Below the pieces are notes generated by a model that saw only the letters and a program-made list of their open reading frames with translations, had not been told where the DNA came from and did no database searches. Source: an uncultured Pseudomonadota bacterium (GTDB taxonomy: Bacteria; Pseudomonadota; Gammaproteobacteria; Methylococcales; Methylomonadaceae). From it: a stretch of DNA of 62,124 nucleotides. This document shows, piece by piece, positions 54,711 to 62,124 of this stretch (position 1 is the stretch's first letter; each line of letters begins with the position of its first letter). Location: assembly GCA_903875455.1 (NCBI GenBank), contig CAIQWF010000021.1:1-62124 (forward strand), given 5' to 3'. The position numbers and the translations under genes were made by a program.

Positions 54711-56087
54711 CTATTGTTTGATTAGTAACATTTTCTTTAATTGGTCTTTTTCAACGGCATTCAAATTTTGGCTTTTACCCTTTTCTAATAATTCAGTTAT
54801 TTTGGCTTCTTTCGCTTGCACGATTAAATTATTAACCGCATCTGAAAACTCAGCCGCAATACCACTTTCAGGAAACAAAAACTTCATTTCCGCCAACTCT
54901 TGAATAACTTTTTCTTCAACCAGCCCCCGATACATTACAACTAAGGCGGCGGTATTTGCCTCAGGATCATTGAGAATGTTGCGCAATAGACTTTTTAAAA
55001 TATCCAGCCCTGGAAACTCAAATCCCTCCCATTCTGGCATTTTGTCTACCACACTTTCCGCTAAATGGGGATGCTGAAGCAATAATGCAATAGCACTTCG
55101 CGCAAGTGGCGAAGTAGGGACTTGCAAAGCCTTACCTTTAAGCTGTTTAAGGCACTCATCACGCCCCAACTCACTAAAAAGATCATTAAAATCAGAGCCA
55201 GAACAGTAAGGAATACAAACCGTTGCATTAATTGTCTGCGCTGCTTTTTTTGCGTTGATAACCCCCGTATTTTTGTTATTAGACCTTGGCGCACCGTTTT
55301 TATCTAAGTGGTCATTATCCGCGCAAATAACAATGGGATTTTTGGGATGTCGTTTGCGAACTAACTCAGCAACCGGCGTTAAATTTGATGCACTAAAGGC
55401 TATAAAAATAGGTTGCTGTGTCAGAGATATAATAGTTGCAGCTGTCGCATATCCTTCCGTGATATTAATAATAGTCGAATCATCCGAAATAGCTCCCAAT
55501 TGATAAAACCCACCGGCTGTTAAACTATTTTTAGCAAACAGTTTTTCACCCTGCGGACTAATGATTTGTAAGCTTTGCAGTTGATTTTCAGCATTGAGAA
55601 CAGGGATTAACAAATGCCCGCGTGCGTCAATTTTTAGACCAATGGCTGGCACTTGTTTTTTGATTAAATAAGGATGATTGTTGTCCGCATCAATTGCGCT
55701 TTGCCAAATATTAAAACATCTTATTGCCGCTTCTTGTGCAAGCTGTGCTTGTATGGCTTTTTGCTGCTGCGCTCTTTTTTTCGCTTCTGCTCTTTCTCGT
55801 TCAATCGCCGCATAATCGGGTTTTGCTGATTTATCCGCAACATATCCGTACTGCATGGCGTAATAAATTAGTGTTCCAGACTTATGCGAACCGTTAAAAC
55901 TTTTCCACTGTTGCCTGCACGTTTTAGCGTTATAGCCATCTCCTGTCGCGCTCCAGCTGTCGAAAACTTCAAACGCAATGCCAGACGTTTTAAGCGCGTC
56001 TCCGATTTCAATCCATTTCTCGCGTTCAAGAGTAGCAGGAATAAAATACAGTGCGCGTTCTAGCTCTCTTAAATCTATCACACTCAT
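54711..56087 (-). CDS. Chimeric primase-like protein: PriCT_2 - Toprim - DnaG C-terminal domain
   Basis: 458 residues in the chromosomal position of dnaG. Residues about 8-80 match PriCT_2 (ERALYFIPATLEREKWIEIG, CRQQWKSFN, GTLIYYAMQYGY). A coiled region follows, then a phage-type Toprim unit (NHPYLIKKQVPAIGLKI, INITEGYATA with the Glu, VICADNDH with DxD). From about 325 the sequence matches the DnaB-binding tail of DnaG: IALLLQHPHLAES, EFPGLDILKSLL, VMYRGLVEEK. The CHC2 zinc finger and the N-terminal catalytic half of DnaG are missing. So the DnaG front half seems to have been replaced by a phage-derived piece. Whether it primes DNA is unknown. A second intact dnaG elsewhere is expected. Confidence 0.8.
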   Translation of the reverse strand: MSVIDLRELERALYFIPATLEREKWIEIGDALKTSGIAFEVFDSWSATGDGYNAKTCRQQWKSFNGSHKSGTLIYYAMQYGYVADKSAKPDYAAIERERAEAKKRAQQQKAIQAQLAQEAAIRCFNIWQSAIDADNNHPYLIKKQVPAIGLKIDARGHLLIPVLNAENQLQSLQIISPQGEKLFAKNSLTAGGFYQLGAISDDSTIINITEGYATAATIISLTQQPIFIAFSASNLTPVAELVRKRHPKNPIVICADNDHLDKNGAPRSNNKNTGVINAKKAAQTINATVCIPYCSGSDFNDLFSELGRDECLKQLKGKALQVPTSPLARSAIALLLQHPHLAESVVDKMPEWEGFEFPGLDILKSLLRNILNDPEANTAALVVMYRGLVEEKVIQELAEMKFLFPESGIAAEFSDAVNNLIVQAKEAKITELLEKGKSQNLNAVEKDQLKKMLLIKQ

Positions 56088-56187
56088 GTATCAATCCCAT
56101 CGTTATCATCGGTAAAGTTTTCTTATTATTTTGTTGATTACTAGAATTCTGTCAATTCTGATTTTGACAAAATTTTGCCCATAAAAA

Positions 56188-56223
56188 AACCCTTCAAATC
56201 AGCAAAGGACTTGAAGGGTTTTT
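56188..56223. terminator. Bidirectional terminator between yqeY and the primase-like gene
   Basis: A perfect 10-bp stem, AACCCTTCAA (56188-56197) / TTGAAGGGTT (56211-56220), has T-runs on both strands. It separates the rpsU-yqeY transcript from the primase-like/rpoD transcript, so the latter needs its own promoter in 56088-56187. Confidence 0.8.
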
Positions 56224-56246
56224 AAAAATTCGTAAATTTCAATGAA

Positions 56247-56696
56247 CTAAACTGACAAAGCTGACTTTATTTTTGTTCCGACAACAGCCATGTCAGCACA
56301 GCCTTGCATTTTAGGTTTTAGCAAGCCCATCACTTTTCCCATATCTTTCACAGAAGTTGCTTCTGATTCAGCAATCGCTGCTGCAATCATGGCATCAATT
56401 TCCTGCTCAGATAAGGCTTGTGGCAAAAAGTCCTGAATCACCAGAATTTCAGCTTCTTCAATAACCGCCAAATCTTCCCGGCCTGCATCGCGATATTGTT
56501 TGATCGACTCGCGCCGCTGTTTCAGCATTTTATCCAAAATGGTAATGATACGAGCGTCATCCAGTTCGATGCGCTCATCCACTTCGACTTGTTTCATTGC
56601 CGACAAAATCAGCCGAATCGTGCCTAGCCGTTCTTTTTCTTTTGCCTTCATGCAGGCTTTCATATCATCCGTGATACGTTGTTTTAATGATTCCAT
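56247..56696 (-). CDS. GatB/YqeY-domain protein
   Basis: 149 residues starting MESLKQRITDDMKACMKAKEK, with TIRLILSAMKQVEVDERIELDD and the C-terminal MGKVMGLLKPKMQGCADMAVV that define YqeY. It resembles the tRNA-binding tail of GatB but its role is not settled. It lies 23 bp after rpsU and ends before a strong terminator. Confidence 0.93.
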   Translation of the reverse strand: MESLKQRITDDMKACMKAKEKERLGTIRLILSAMKQVEVDERIELDDARIITILDKMLKQRRESIKQYRDAGREDLAVIEEAEILVIQDFLPQALSEQEIDAMIAAAIAESEATSVKDMGKVMGLLKPKMQGCADMAVVGTKIKSALSV

Positions 56697-56719
56697 TACG
56701 CTAAACCTTTATCTAAAAA

Positions 56720-56953
56720 TTACAGTTGTGGACGACCACGACGTAAGTTTTTCAGAGCATAACGCTCACGCGCCAATTTTTTCAAATGACGTTTTACAGC
56801 TGCCGCGCCTTTACGTTTACGTTCTGCGGTTGGTTTTTCATAAAATTCACGACGACGCACATCAGCCAACACACCGGCTTTTTCACATGCGCGTTTAAAA
56901 CGACGGATAGCAATATCAAATGGTTCGTTTTCTTTAACTTTAACTGATGGCAT
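56720..56953 (-). CDS. rpsU: Ribosomal protein bS21
   Basis: 77 residues, slightly longer than the 71 of E. coli. It is basic, with [19 protein letters not shown] and [19 protein letters not shown]. It binds the 30S subunit near the anti-Shine-Dalgarno region. It is divergent from tsaD, as in most gammaproteobacteria. Confidence 0.97.
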   Translation of the reverse strand: MPSVKVKENEPFDIAIRRFKRACEKAGVLADVRRREFYEKPTAERKRKGAAAVKRHLKKLARERYALKNLRRGRPQL

Positions 56954-57054
56954 TATATGACCTGATTTATGTTAATATCTAAAAAGTGTGGATTGTCAAA
57001 TCCAAAAATTGAACCGACAATTATACTGTTAATTTTTAAACAATCAAAAACTTA

Positions 57055-58065
57055 ATGTACGTTTTAGGCATAGAAACCTCCTGCGATGAAACCGGTGTAG
57101 CCATTTATCATTCCGAAAAGGGCTTGATTAGCGATTTTTTATACAGCCAGATTACCATGCACAGTGAATACGGCGGCGTAGTTCCTGAGCTGGCATCGCG
57201 CGACCATATCCGCCGGGTTGTGCCGTTAATCAAACAATGTTTGGAAGCTGGCAACCTAAAATCCAGCGATATTAACGGCATTGCCTATACCGCAGGCCCC
57301 GGTTTAATGGGGGCGTTATTGGTCGGAGCAACAACGGCACGAAGTTTAGCCTGGACCTGGCAAGTTCCGGCGATTGCCGTACATCATATGGAAGGACATT
57401 TACTTGCGCCGATGCTGGAGGAAAATCCGCCGGCATTTCCGTTTGTGGCGTTGCTGGTTTCCGGTGGCCATACTTTATTGGTGCGGGTTGATGGTATCGG
57501 TCAATATCAATTGTTAGGCGAATCCATTGATGATGCGGCAGGCGAGGCGTTTGATAAAACCGCAAAAATGCTGGGGCTGGGCTATCCCGGCGGGCCAAAA
57601 GTTTCCGCTTTAGCCGAACAAGGTAAGCCACGGTTTAAATTTCCGCGCCCGATGACTGACAGACCCGGACTAGATTTCAGCTTTAGCGGCTTGAAAACTT
57701 TCACCATGAACACCTTACATGAAACCGAAAAAACCGAGCAGGATAAAGCCGATATTGCTTACGCTTTCCAAACCGCAACGGCGGAAACATTGACCATCAA
57801 ATGTCGTCGCGCTTTGCAGCAAACCGGTTTAAAAAGATTAGTCATTGCAGGCGGCGTCAGTGCCAATAAGCAAATCCGCGCAGCGTTACTGGAAATGACG
57901 GAAAAAGAAAAAGCTCAGCTCTATTTTCCACGCTTGAAATTTTGCACTGATAACGGCGCGATGATTGCTTATGCAGGTTGTCAACGATTACTGTCAGGGC
58001 AACAGGAAAATCTGGAAATCTTTGCCAAACCACGTTGGCCGATTTCGGAATTAACCGGCGTTTAA
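57055..58065 (+). CDS. tsaD: tRNA threonylcarbamoyladenosine transferase TsaD
   Basis: 336 residues. The start is [18 protein letters not shown]. The metal ligands lie in [11 protein letters not shown] (about 109-119), and the ATPase/ASKHA motifs include [13 protein letters not shown] and [13 protein letters not shown]. It installs t6A on ANN-decoding tRNAs together with TsaB, C and E. The length matches E. coli (337). Confidence 0.98.
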   Translation: MYVLGIETSCDETGVAIYHSEKGLISDFLYSQITMHSEYGGVVPELASRDHIRRVVPLIKQCLEAGNLKSSDINGIAYTAGPGLMGALLVGATTARSLAWTWQVPAIAVHHMEGHLLAPMLEENPPAFPFVALLVSGGHTLLVRVDGIGQYQLLGESIDDAAGEAFDKTAKMLGLGYPGGPKVSALAEQGKPRFKFPRPMTDRPGLDFSFSGLKTFTMNTLHETEKTEQDKADIAYAFQTATAETLTIKCRRALQQTGLKRLVIAGGVSANKQIRAALLEMTEKEKAQLYFPRLKFCTDNGAMIAYAGCQRLLSGQQENLEIFAKPRWPISELTGV

Positions 58066-58162
58066 AAATTTTAAACACCAGTATCGGTTGTTTTTTTACC
58101 AACATCAGCGCATTTTTTTGACTACAATGTCGTAATCACGCCTATTTAAGTTTGGAAACAAC

Positions 58163-60076
58163 GTGAATTTCATTTTTGCTATTGTCCTTCTTATCTCAAG
58201 CCTGAATTGCACTTTTGCGGCACCGTCTAAAAATTTGCGCTTTGGCATTTTGTCTTTCCGTCCAAAAGAAATCACCCTCAAGCAATGGCAGCCGTTAGCC
58301 CGTGAGTTTGAACGGGTATTGCCCGGATATACGGTCACGGTTTTACCCATGACGTTTTCCGAGATTAATCAAGCGACAAAGGGAAGGCAGTTAGATTTGA
58401 TCCTGACAAATCCAGAACAATATATTCTGTTCAAAAATCAATCGACGATGAATGCCATTGCCACCATGATTACCCTGGAAAGCGGGCATCCGATGACACA
58501 GTTTGCCGGGGTTATTTTCACCCGTGCAGACCGAACTGACATTCAAACGGTAGCCGATTTGGAGGGAAAAAACATCGCCTCAGTAGGTGAAGAATCCCTG
58601 GGCTCGTACTTGATGCAACGTTGGGAGCTGGAAAAAGAACATGTGCAGGCTGGACATTATGACTTTTTGGGGATGCCACAGGATAAAGTGGTTAACGCTG
58701 TTTTGGCAGGGCAAGATGATGCAGGATTTGTCAGAAGCGGCGTATTGGAAGGAATGGCACGCGAGGGAAAAATCAAGCTGGGCAAAACCCCTCCTCTTCG
58801 GGTATTAACCCATCATGTCAGCGTTGGCAGCGATAATATTTCGCTGCTGCATTCAACCGAACACTATCCTGAATGGCCTTTTGGGGTCAGCCCGTTGCTT
58901 AGCCCTGAAATTGTGCGCAAAATCTCTCTGGCTCTGCTCAATATCCAGTCCAACAGCGAGATTGCCAAAACCGCGAAAATTGCCGGATTTAATCCGCCCG
59001 CAGATTACACCCCGGTTGAAGTTTTGATGCTGCGTTTACGCTCTCATCCAGAAGAGCTCAAGTATTTCAATTTCTCTGATGTCGCCTGGCGGTATCGTGA
59101 GTTTTTCTTGATTGCAGCCGCAGTTGGCCTGTTAATTTTGACTTTATTTGTATTTTTAATTATTACAAACCGACGCTTTAAAAGAGTTGCCAACGAGAAC
59201 CAAAAGTTATTATTGGCAGTTGAACAAAGCCCTGTCTCTATTGTCATCACTGATTTGAATACCAAAATAGAATATGCCAATCATGCTTTTCAGAAAATAA
59301 CCGGCTATCCGTTAGCGGAAATAATCGGCAAAACCCCTAGAGTTCTAAAATCAGGCAAAGTGACCCTGTCGGTTTACCAAGAGATGTGGCGGTTATTAAA
59401 AAGTGGCGAATCATGGTCGGGAGAAATAATTAACCGCCGCAAGGATGGCAGTGAATACATTGAACACAGTCTAATCACCCCTGTTAAACAACGGAACGGG
59501 CGAATTACCCACTATCTGGGGATTAAGCAGGATATTACCGAGCGAAAAAATGCCGAAGAGCAAATTAAACAGTTAGCGTTTTATGATCCGCTTACTGGGT
59601 TGCCGAATCGGCGTAAATTGCTGGATCGGTTAAATTACACCACGGTAATTAGCCACCGCGAAAAAAGGATGTTTGCGGTGTGCATGATGGATCTGGATAA
59701 GTTTAAAGCCGTTAATGATGCGCTAGGGCATACAGCAGGCGATGAGTTACTTCGGCAAGTGGCTCTGCGAATTACACAGCGCTTGCGGGGCAGCGATATG
59801 GTGGCGCGATTAGGAGGGGACGAGTTTGTGATTTTGCTGGAGAATGTGCATAGCCCCGAAAATGCCGCTCAGGTAGCGCTGGAAGTGATTGCCGATTTAA
59901 CTTTGCCGTTTAATTTGGCGGGGGAAAATATCGTGCAAATTGGCGCAAGTATTGGCATCAGTTTTTATCCGCAGCACGGCGACACCCCGGAAAAACTGCT
60001 GGATCATGCCGATACCGCGCTTTATAAAGCCAAAGACAACGGGCGCGGCTGTTTTGCTTATTATGAAGCGGTCTGA
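58163..60076 (+). CDS. PhnD-like periplasmic sensor - TM - PAS - GGDEF diguanylate cyclase
   Basis: 637 residues, starting at GTG 58163. The signal peptide (MNFIFAIVLLISSLNCTFA) is followed by a PhnD/phosphonate-binding-type solute domain (about 20-300; LILTNPEQYILF, LEGKNIASVGEESLGSYLM). One membrane helix follows (about 312-332), then a PAS/PAC domain (ITDLNTKIEYANHAFQKITG). The GGDEF domain is intact (YDPLTGLPNRRKLLDRL, then ARLGGDEFVILLE). It would make cyclic-di-GMP in response to a small ligand. No ABC transporter neighbours it. The ligand is unknown. Confidence 0.9.
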   Translation: MNFIFAIVLLISSLNCTFAAPSKNLRFGILSFRPKEITLKQWQPLAREFERVLPGYTVTVLPMTFSEINQATKGRQLDLILTNPEQYILFKNQSTMNAIATMITLESGHPMTQFAGVIFTRADRTDIQTVADLEGKNIASVGEESLGSYLMQRWELEKEHVQAGHYDFLGMPQDKVVNAVLAGQDDAGFVRSGVLEGMAREGKIKLGKTPPLRVLTHHVSVGSDNISLLHSTEHYPEWPFGVSPLLSPEIVRKISLALLNIQSNSEIAKTAKIAGFNPPADYTPVEVLMLRLRSHPEELKYFNFSDVAWRYREFFLIAAAVGLLILTLFVFLIITNRRFKRVANENQKLLLAVEQSPVSIVITDLNTKIEYANHAFQKITGYPLAEIIGKTPRVLKSGKVTLSVYQEMWRLLKSGESWSGEIINRRKDGSEYIEHSLITPVKQRNGRITHYLGIKQDITERKNAEEQIKQLAFYDPLTGLPNRRKLLDRLNYTTVISHREKRMFAVCMMDLDKFKAVNDALGHTAGDELLRQVALRITQRLRGSDMVARLGGDEFVILLENVHSPENAAQVALEVIADLTLPFNLAGENIVQIGASIGISFYPQHGDTPEKLLDHADTALYKAKDNGRGCFAYYEAV

Positions 60077-61683
60077 TTTATAGTTTTGACCTGTTTCGCT
60101 TTGCTTTCAAATTTTACCCGGTACATATCTGAATCAGCGTTTTCTATCAATTCATCAATGTCAGAACTGTCATCTGGATAAATCGAAATGCCGATGCTGG
60201 CGGAAATTTGCAGTTGCTGATTCTGAAACGGAATAGGCTGACAAATTGCCTGTTGTATTTTTTCCAACAAAACTTCGATATCTTCCCGGCTGTTGATATT
60301 GCTGAATAACAGAATAAACTCATCGCCGCCATTGCGGGCGGCAATGTCAGATTCGCGCTTGAAGGCTTTCAGCACCTTGCCAACGTGAATCAGCACTGCA
60401 TCTCCGGCTTTGTGCCCCAAAGTATCATTGATTTTTTTAAAATGGTTCAGGTCAATAAAACAAATTCCAACTTTTTGCTGTTCGCGCCGTGCCATTTTTA
60501 AAACCTGCTCTGCCAGAATAAATAAGGAATAGCGGTTATCCAGCCCTGTAAGAGTGTCGCGATAGGCGATTTGTTTGATTTTTTCTTCTGTCTCCAGCCG
60601 CAGCCGCACTTCGCGTCTTGCCGTGCGATACGCCAAAATCAGGCAGACAATCAAAAACAGCATCACAGCGGCCACAGTGGTATAAAGAAAAACATAATGG
60701 TTAAACTTTTGCCGGTCCATTCTGAAATCCGATTCGTAAACAAAACCTTTTAAAGCGTGGTCGTCCGCAACCATATTGGCTTGTACAAATGTGGTTGCCA
60801 TTTGCTGCCATCGCCAGGGATTCATATGCCCTATATCAACAATGTCTGGATACATCAATGAATCAATAACTTTGGCCTCAAATTCCAGATGGGCTCTGGT
60901 TTTTTTCACGGCATATTCTTTCAGCAATAAATCAATAATTTCCTGCGGATGATTCATTGCATAATTCCAGCCTTCCAGACTGGCCTGCCGAAACGCCTTG
61001 ACCCGCTGCGGGTGTTCTTTTATTTCTGTTTCTGAGGTAAACAAAATATCGCTGTAAAAATCAACGCCATAATTTCTTGGATTAAGAACGACATACTCAA
61101 CGCCACGTTGCGTTAAATAATAAGGCTCATTGCTTAAATAGGAGTTAAAAGCGTCGACTTTGTGATTAACCAGATCGTCGATATTGAAACTGCTGGGCAA
61201 AACCTGAATATCTTTTAGTTTTATCCCCTCGTTGTTAAACATGGCGACAAAATCGGCATCGACCGCCTGCTCCATTAGCATGACTCTTTTGCCAATCAAA
61301 TCATGCGGAGAAGAGACATTTGCATCTTTGCGTACCAGCAATACCGAGGGTGAGTGTTGATAAATTGCAGCCAGTGCAACCAGCGGTGAGCCTTGCAATC
61401 GCGACAGTAAGAGTTCTGCATTGGCGACACCATATTCAGCACGCCCTTCTAACACTTGCTTTACCGGTTTTCGTTCCGGTGTGCCTTCATGCAAAATCAC
61501 TTCCAGACCGGCTTTTTTGTAAAAGCCTTTTTTGACTGCGGCATAATAGCCGGCAAACTGGAATTGATGATGCCAGCGCAGTTGTAGATGAACTTGTTCT
61601 TCCGCTAGTGTGCAAGAACAGAAACTGATGAGCAGCAGGAAAACTGTCTGGCGAATATAAAGGGGGATATTTCGGATTGCCAT
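60061..61683 (-). CDS. NMT1/THI5-like periplasmic sensor - TM - GGDEF diguanylate cyclase
   Basis: 540 residues. The signal peptide is followed by an NMT1/THI5-type binding domain (about 28-310; LRWHHQFQFAGYYAAVKKG, ANAELLLSRLQGSPLVALAA). This group is known for binding thiamine precursors and related small ligands. One membrane helix follows (about 340-362), then a GGDEF domain with RDTLTGLDNRYSLFIL and ARNGGDEFILLFS (N for L before GGDEF). It is convergent with the PhnD-GGDEF gene and overlaps its stop by 16 bp. It would synthesise cyclic-di-GMP. The ligand is unknown. Confidence 0.9.
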   Translation of the reverse strand: MAIRNIPLYIRQTVFLLLISFCSCTLAEEQVHLQLRWHHQFQFAGYYAAVKKGFYKKAGLEVILHEGTPERKPVKQVLEGRAEYGVANAELLLSRLQGSPLVALAAIYQHSPSVLLVRKDANVSSPHDLIGKRVMLMEQAVDADFVAMFNNEGIKLKDIQVLPSSFNIDDLVNHKVDAFNSYLSNEPYYLTQRGVEYVVLNPRNYGVDFYSDILFTSETEIKEHPQRVKAFRQASLEGWNYAMNHPQEIIDLLLKEYAVKKTRAHLEFEAKVIDSLMYPDIVDIGHMNPWRWQQMATTFVQANMVADDHALKGFVYESDFRMDRQKFNHYVFLYTTVAAVMLFLIVCLILAYRTARREVRLRLETEEKIKQIAYRDTLTGLDNRYSLFILAEQVLKMARREQQKVGICFIDLNHFKKINDTLGHKAGDAVLIHVGKVLKAFKRESDIAARNGGDEFILLFSNINSREDIEVLLEKIQQAICQPIPFQNQQLQISASIGISIYPDDSSDIDELIENADSDMYRVKFESKAKQVKTINQTAS

Positions 61684-61803
61684 AATAGTTTTCGGAAAGA
61701 GTGGTGCTTAACTGTTTTGATTTTATCAAGATGACTAAAGCTACTTTATCCGAATATTTCATTTTTGTGATTAAGTAGGCATTTTGTTGTTTTTCAACTT
61801 GGT

Positions 61804-62124
61804 AGGGCTTTGTTGGACAAATCAAATTTGCTTCAGGCTTCCCCAATCCCAAAACAGTTTTATGCTATAGCAACTGTCATCGGTGTACCAAGACAAGTGA
61901 AACGATTTAATAGAGCAACACGAATTTGTAACTCGGCCACCTGACGATCAAAATCCTGCGTCATAACACGTTCACCTAATAACTTAAAACAACGCATTTT
62001 GGTTTCCATCAAACTACGCTGATAGCCCAGCCCGTCCATTTTTTCCAAAGCGTTCGCCCAAACCTTTCTGTGGCACGCAAAGCCTCATTTCTTACTTGCG
62101 CACCTTCCGTATTTTCTTTCCAGA
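61804..62124 (-). mobile_element. IS5-family element, right part cut by the window edge
   Basis: The transposase end is recognisable (ETKMRCFKLLGERVMTQDFD, QVAELQIRVALLNRF), with the stop at 61860. The rest continues beyond 62124. The probable terminal inverted repeat, GGGCTTTGTTGGACAAAT, begins near 61805. Confidence 0.8.
61860..62124 (-). pseudogene. IS5-family transposase C-terminus with a 5-bp duplication frameshift
   Basis: From the right edge the frame reads WKENTEGAQVRNEALRATER and FGRTLWKKWTG, then is broken by a tandem AGCCC AGCCC (62024-62033) and continues in another frame as YQRSLMETKM and so on to TPMTVAIA. Removing one copy of the 5-mer joins WTG directly to YQRSL, the family's usual sequence. 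The copy is therefore inactive as it stands. Confidence 0.75.

Noticed and set aside
61487-61852. 121-codon ORF on the minus strand before the IS5 end
   Set aside because: It overlaps the start of the NMT1-GGDEF gene in another frame and crosses the IS boundary. No protein-like features are visible.
1-62124. CRISPR array, prophage module or ribosomal RNA operon
   Set aside because: I saw no regularly spaced direct repeats, no structural phage gene cluster and no rRNA-like sequence. The phage-like primase part is isolated.

Overview
The window looks like chromosomal DNA of a gammaproteobacterium with moderate GC content. The evidence is the tsaD / rpsU / yqeY / (primase) / rpoD neighbourhood, glnE, pepN, htpX, E. 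coli-type cytochrome bd genes and a tRNA-Ile2(CAU). Methanotroph-like (Methylococcales) ancestry is my guess from gene content, not something the sequence proves.

Layout, left to right. 1-4.5 kb: an MBL-fold hydrolase cut by the left edge, a CHASE2-PP2C phosphatase, an OmpA lipoprotein, a FecR protein and an RsbW-like ATPase, which together look like an envelope-stress partner-switching island. 4.5-10.5 kb: a frameshifted SDR gene overlapping an SPL-type radical SAM gene, then a hybrid histidine kinase and an HD-GYP response regulator. 10.7-22.2 kb: housekeeping and transport genes (pepN, a DUF3147 protein, a 35-codon small ORF, glnE, DUF4240, a propeller-like protein, nadE, SulP). 22.2-29.1 kb: a class II Fic protein; a globin cluster (2Fe-2S/flavin reductase, PNPOx-truncated-haemoglobin fusion, stand-alone truncated haemoglobin) divergent from a four-cysteine, SufR-like regulator with a 21-bp palindrome in the shared intergenic region; an FGE-like protein and a cupin. 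29.3-37.5 kb: two tandem cytochrome bd modules. The first carries CydX fused to a degenerate GGDEF domain, plus psiE. The second ends in a psiE stub beside an internally deleted IS21, an IS3 fragment and a gene remnant. 37.4-42.1 kb: a tight operon of two asparagine-synthetase homologues flanking a zinc-ribbon/Toprim-like membrane protein, plus a small secreted protein. 42.2-47.2 kb: CDP-alcohol phosphotransferase, EEP hydrolase, htpX and a mini pilin operon. 47.4-52.8 kb: a class III cyclase and the methyl-cycle genes metF, ahcY and metK, interrupted by a RelBE-type toxin-antitoxin pair, then tRNA-Ile2. 52.8-58.1 kb: rpoD, a chimeric primase gene, yqeY, rpsU and tsaD. 58.1-61.7 kb: two convergent GGDEF proteins with different substrate-binding-protein sensor domains. 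The right edge holds a frameshifted IS5-family transposase.

The most striking items are the following. (i) The gene at the dnaG position in the rpsU-rpoD locus has a phage-like PriCT_2/Toprim front half joined to what looks like the DnaB-binding tail of DnaG. (ii) The cytochrome bd small subunit CydX is fused in frame to a pseudo-GGDEF domain. (iii) The globin/PNPOx/reductase cluster sits under a probable Fe-S regulator with a candidate operator. (iv) The double asparagine-synthetase operon has no function I recognise. Second messengers recur: HD-GYP, two intact GGDEF proteins, one degenerate GGDEF and a class III cyclase.
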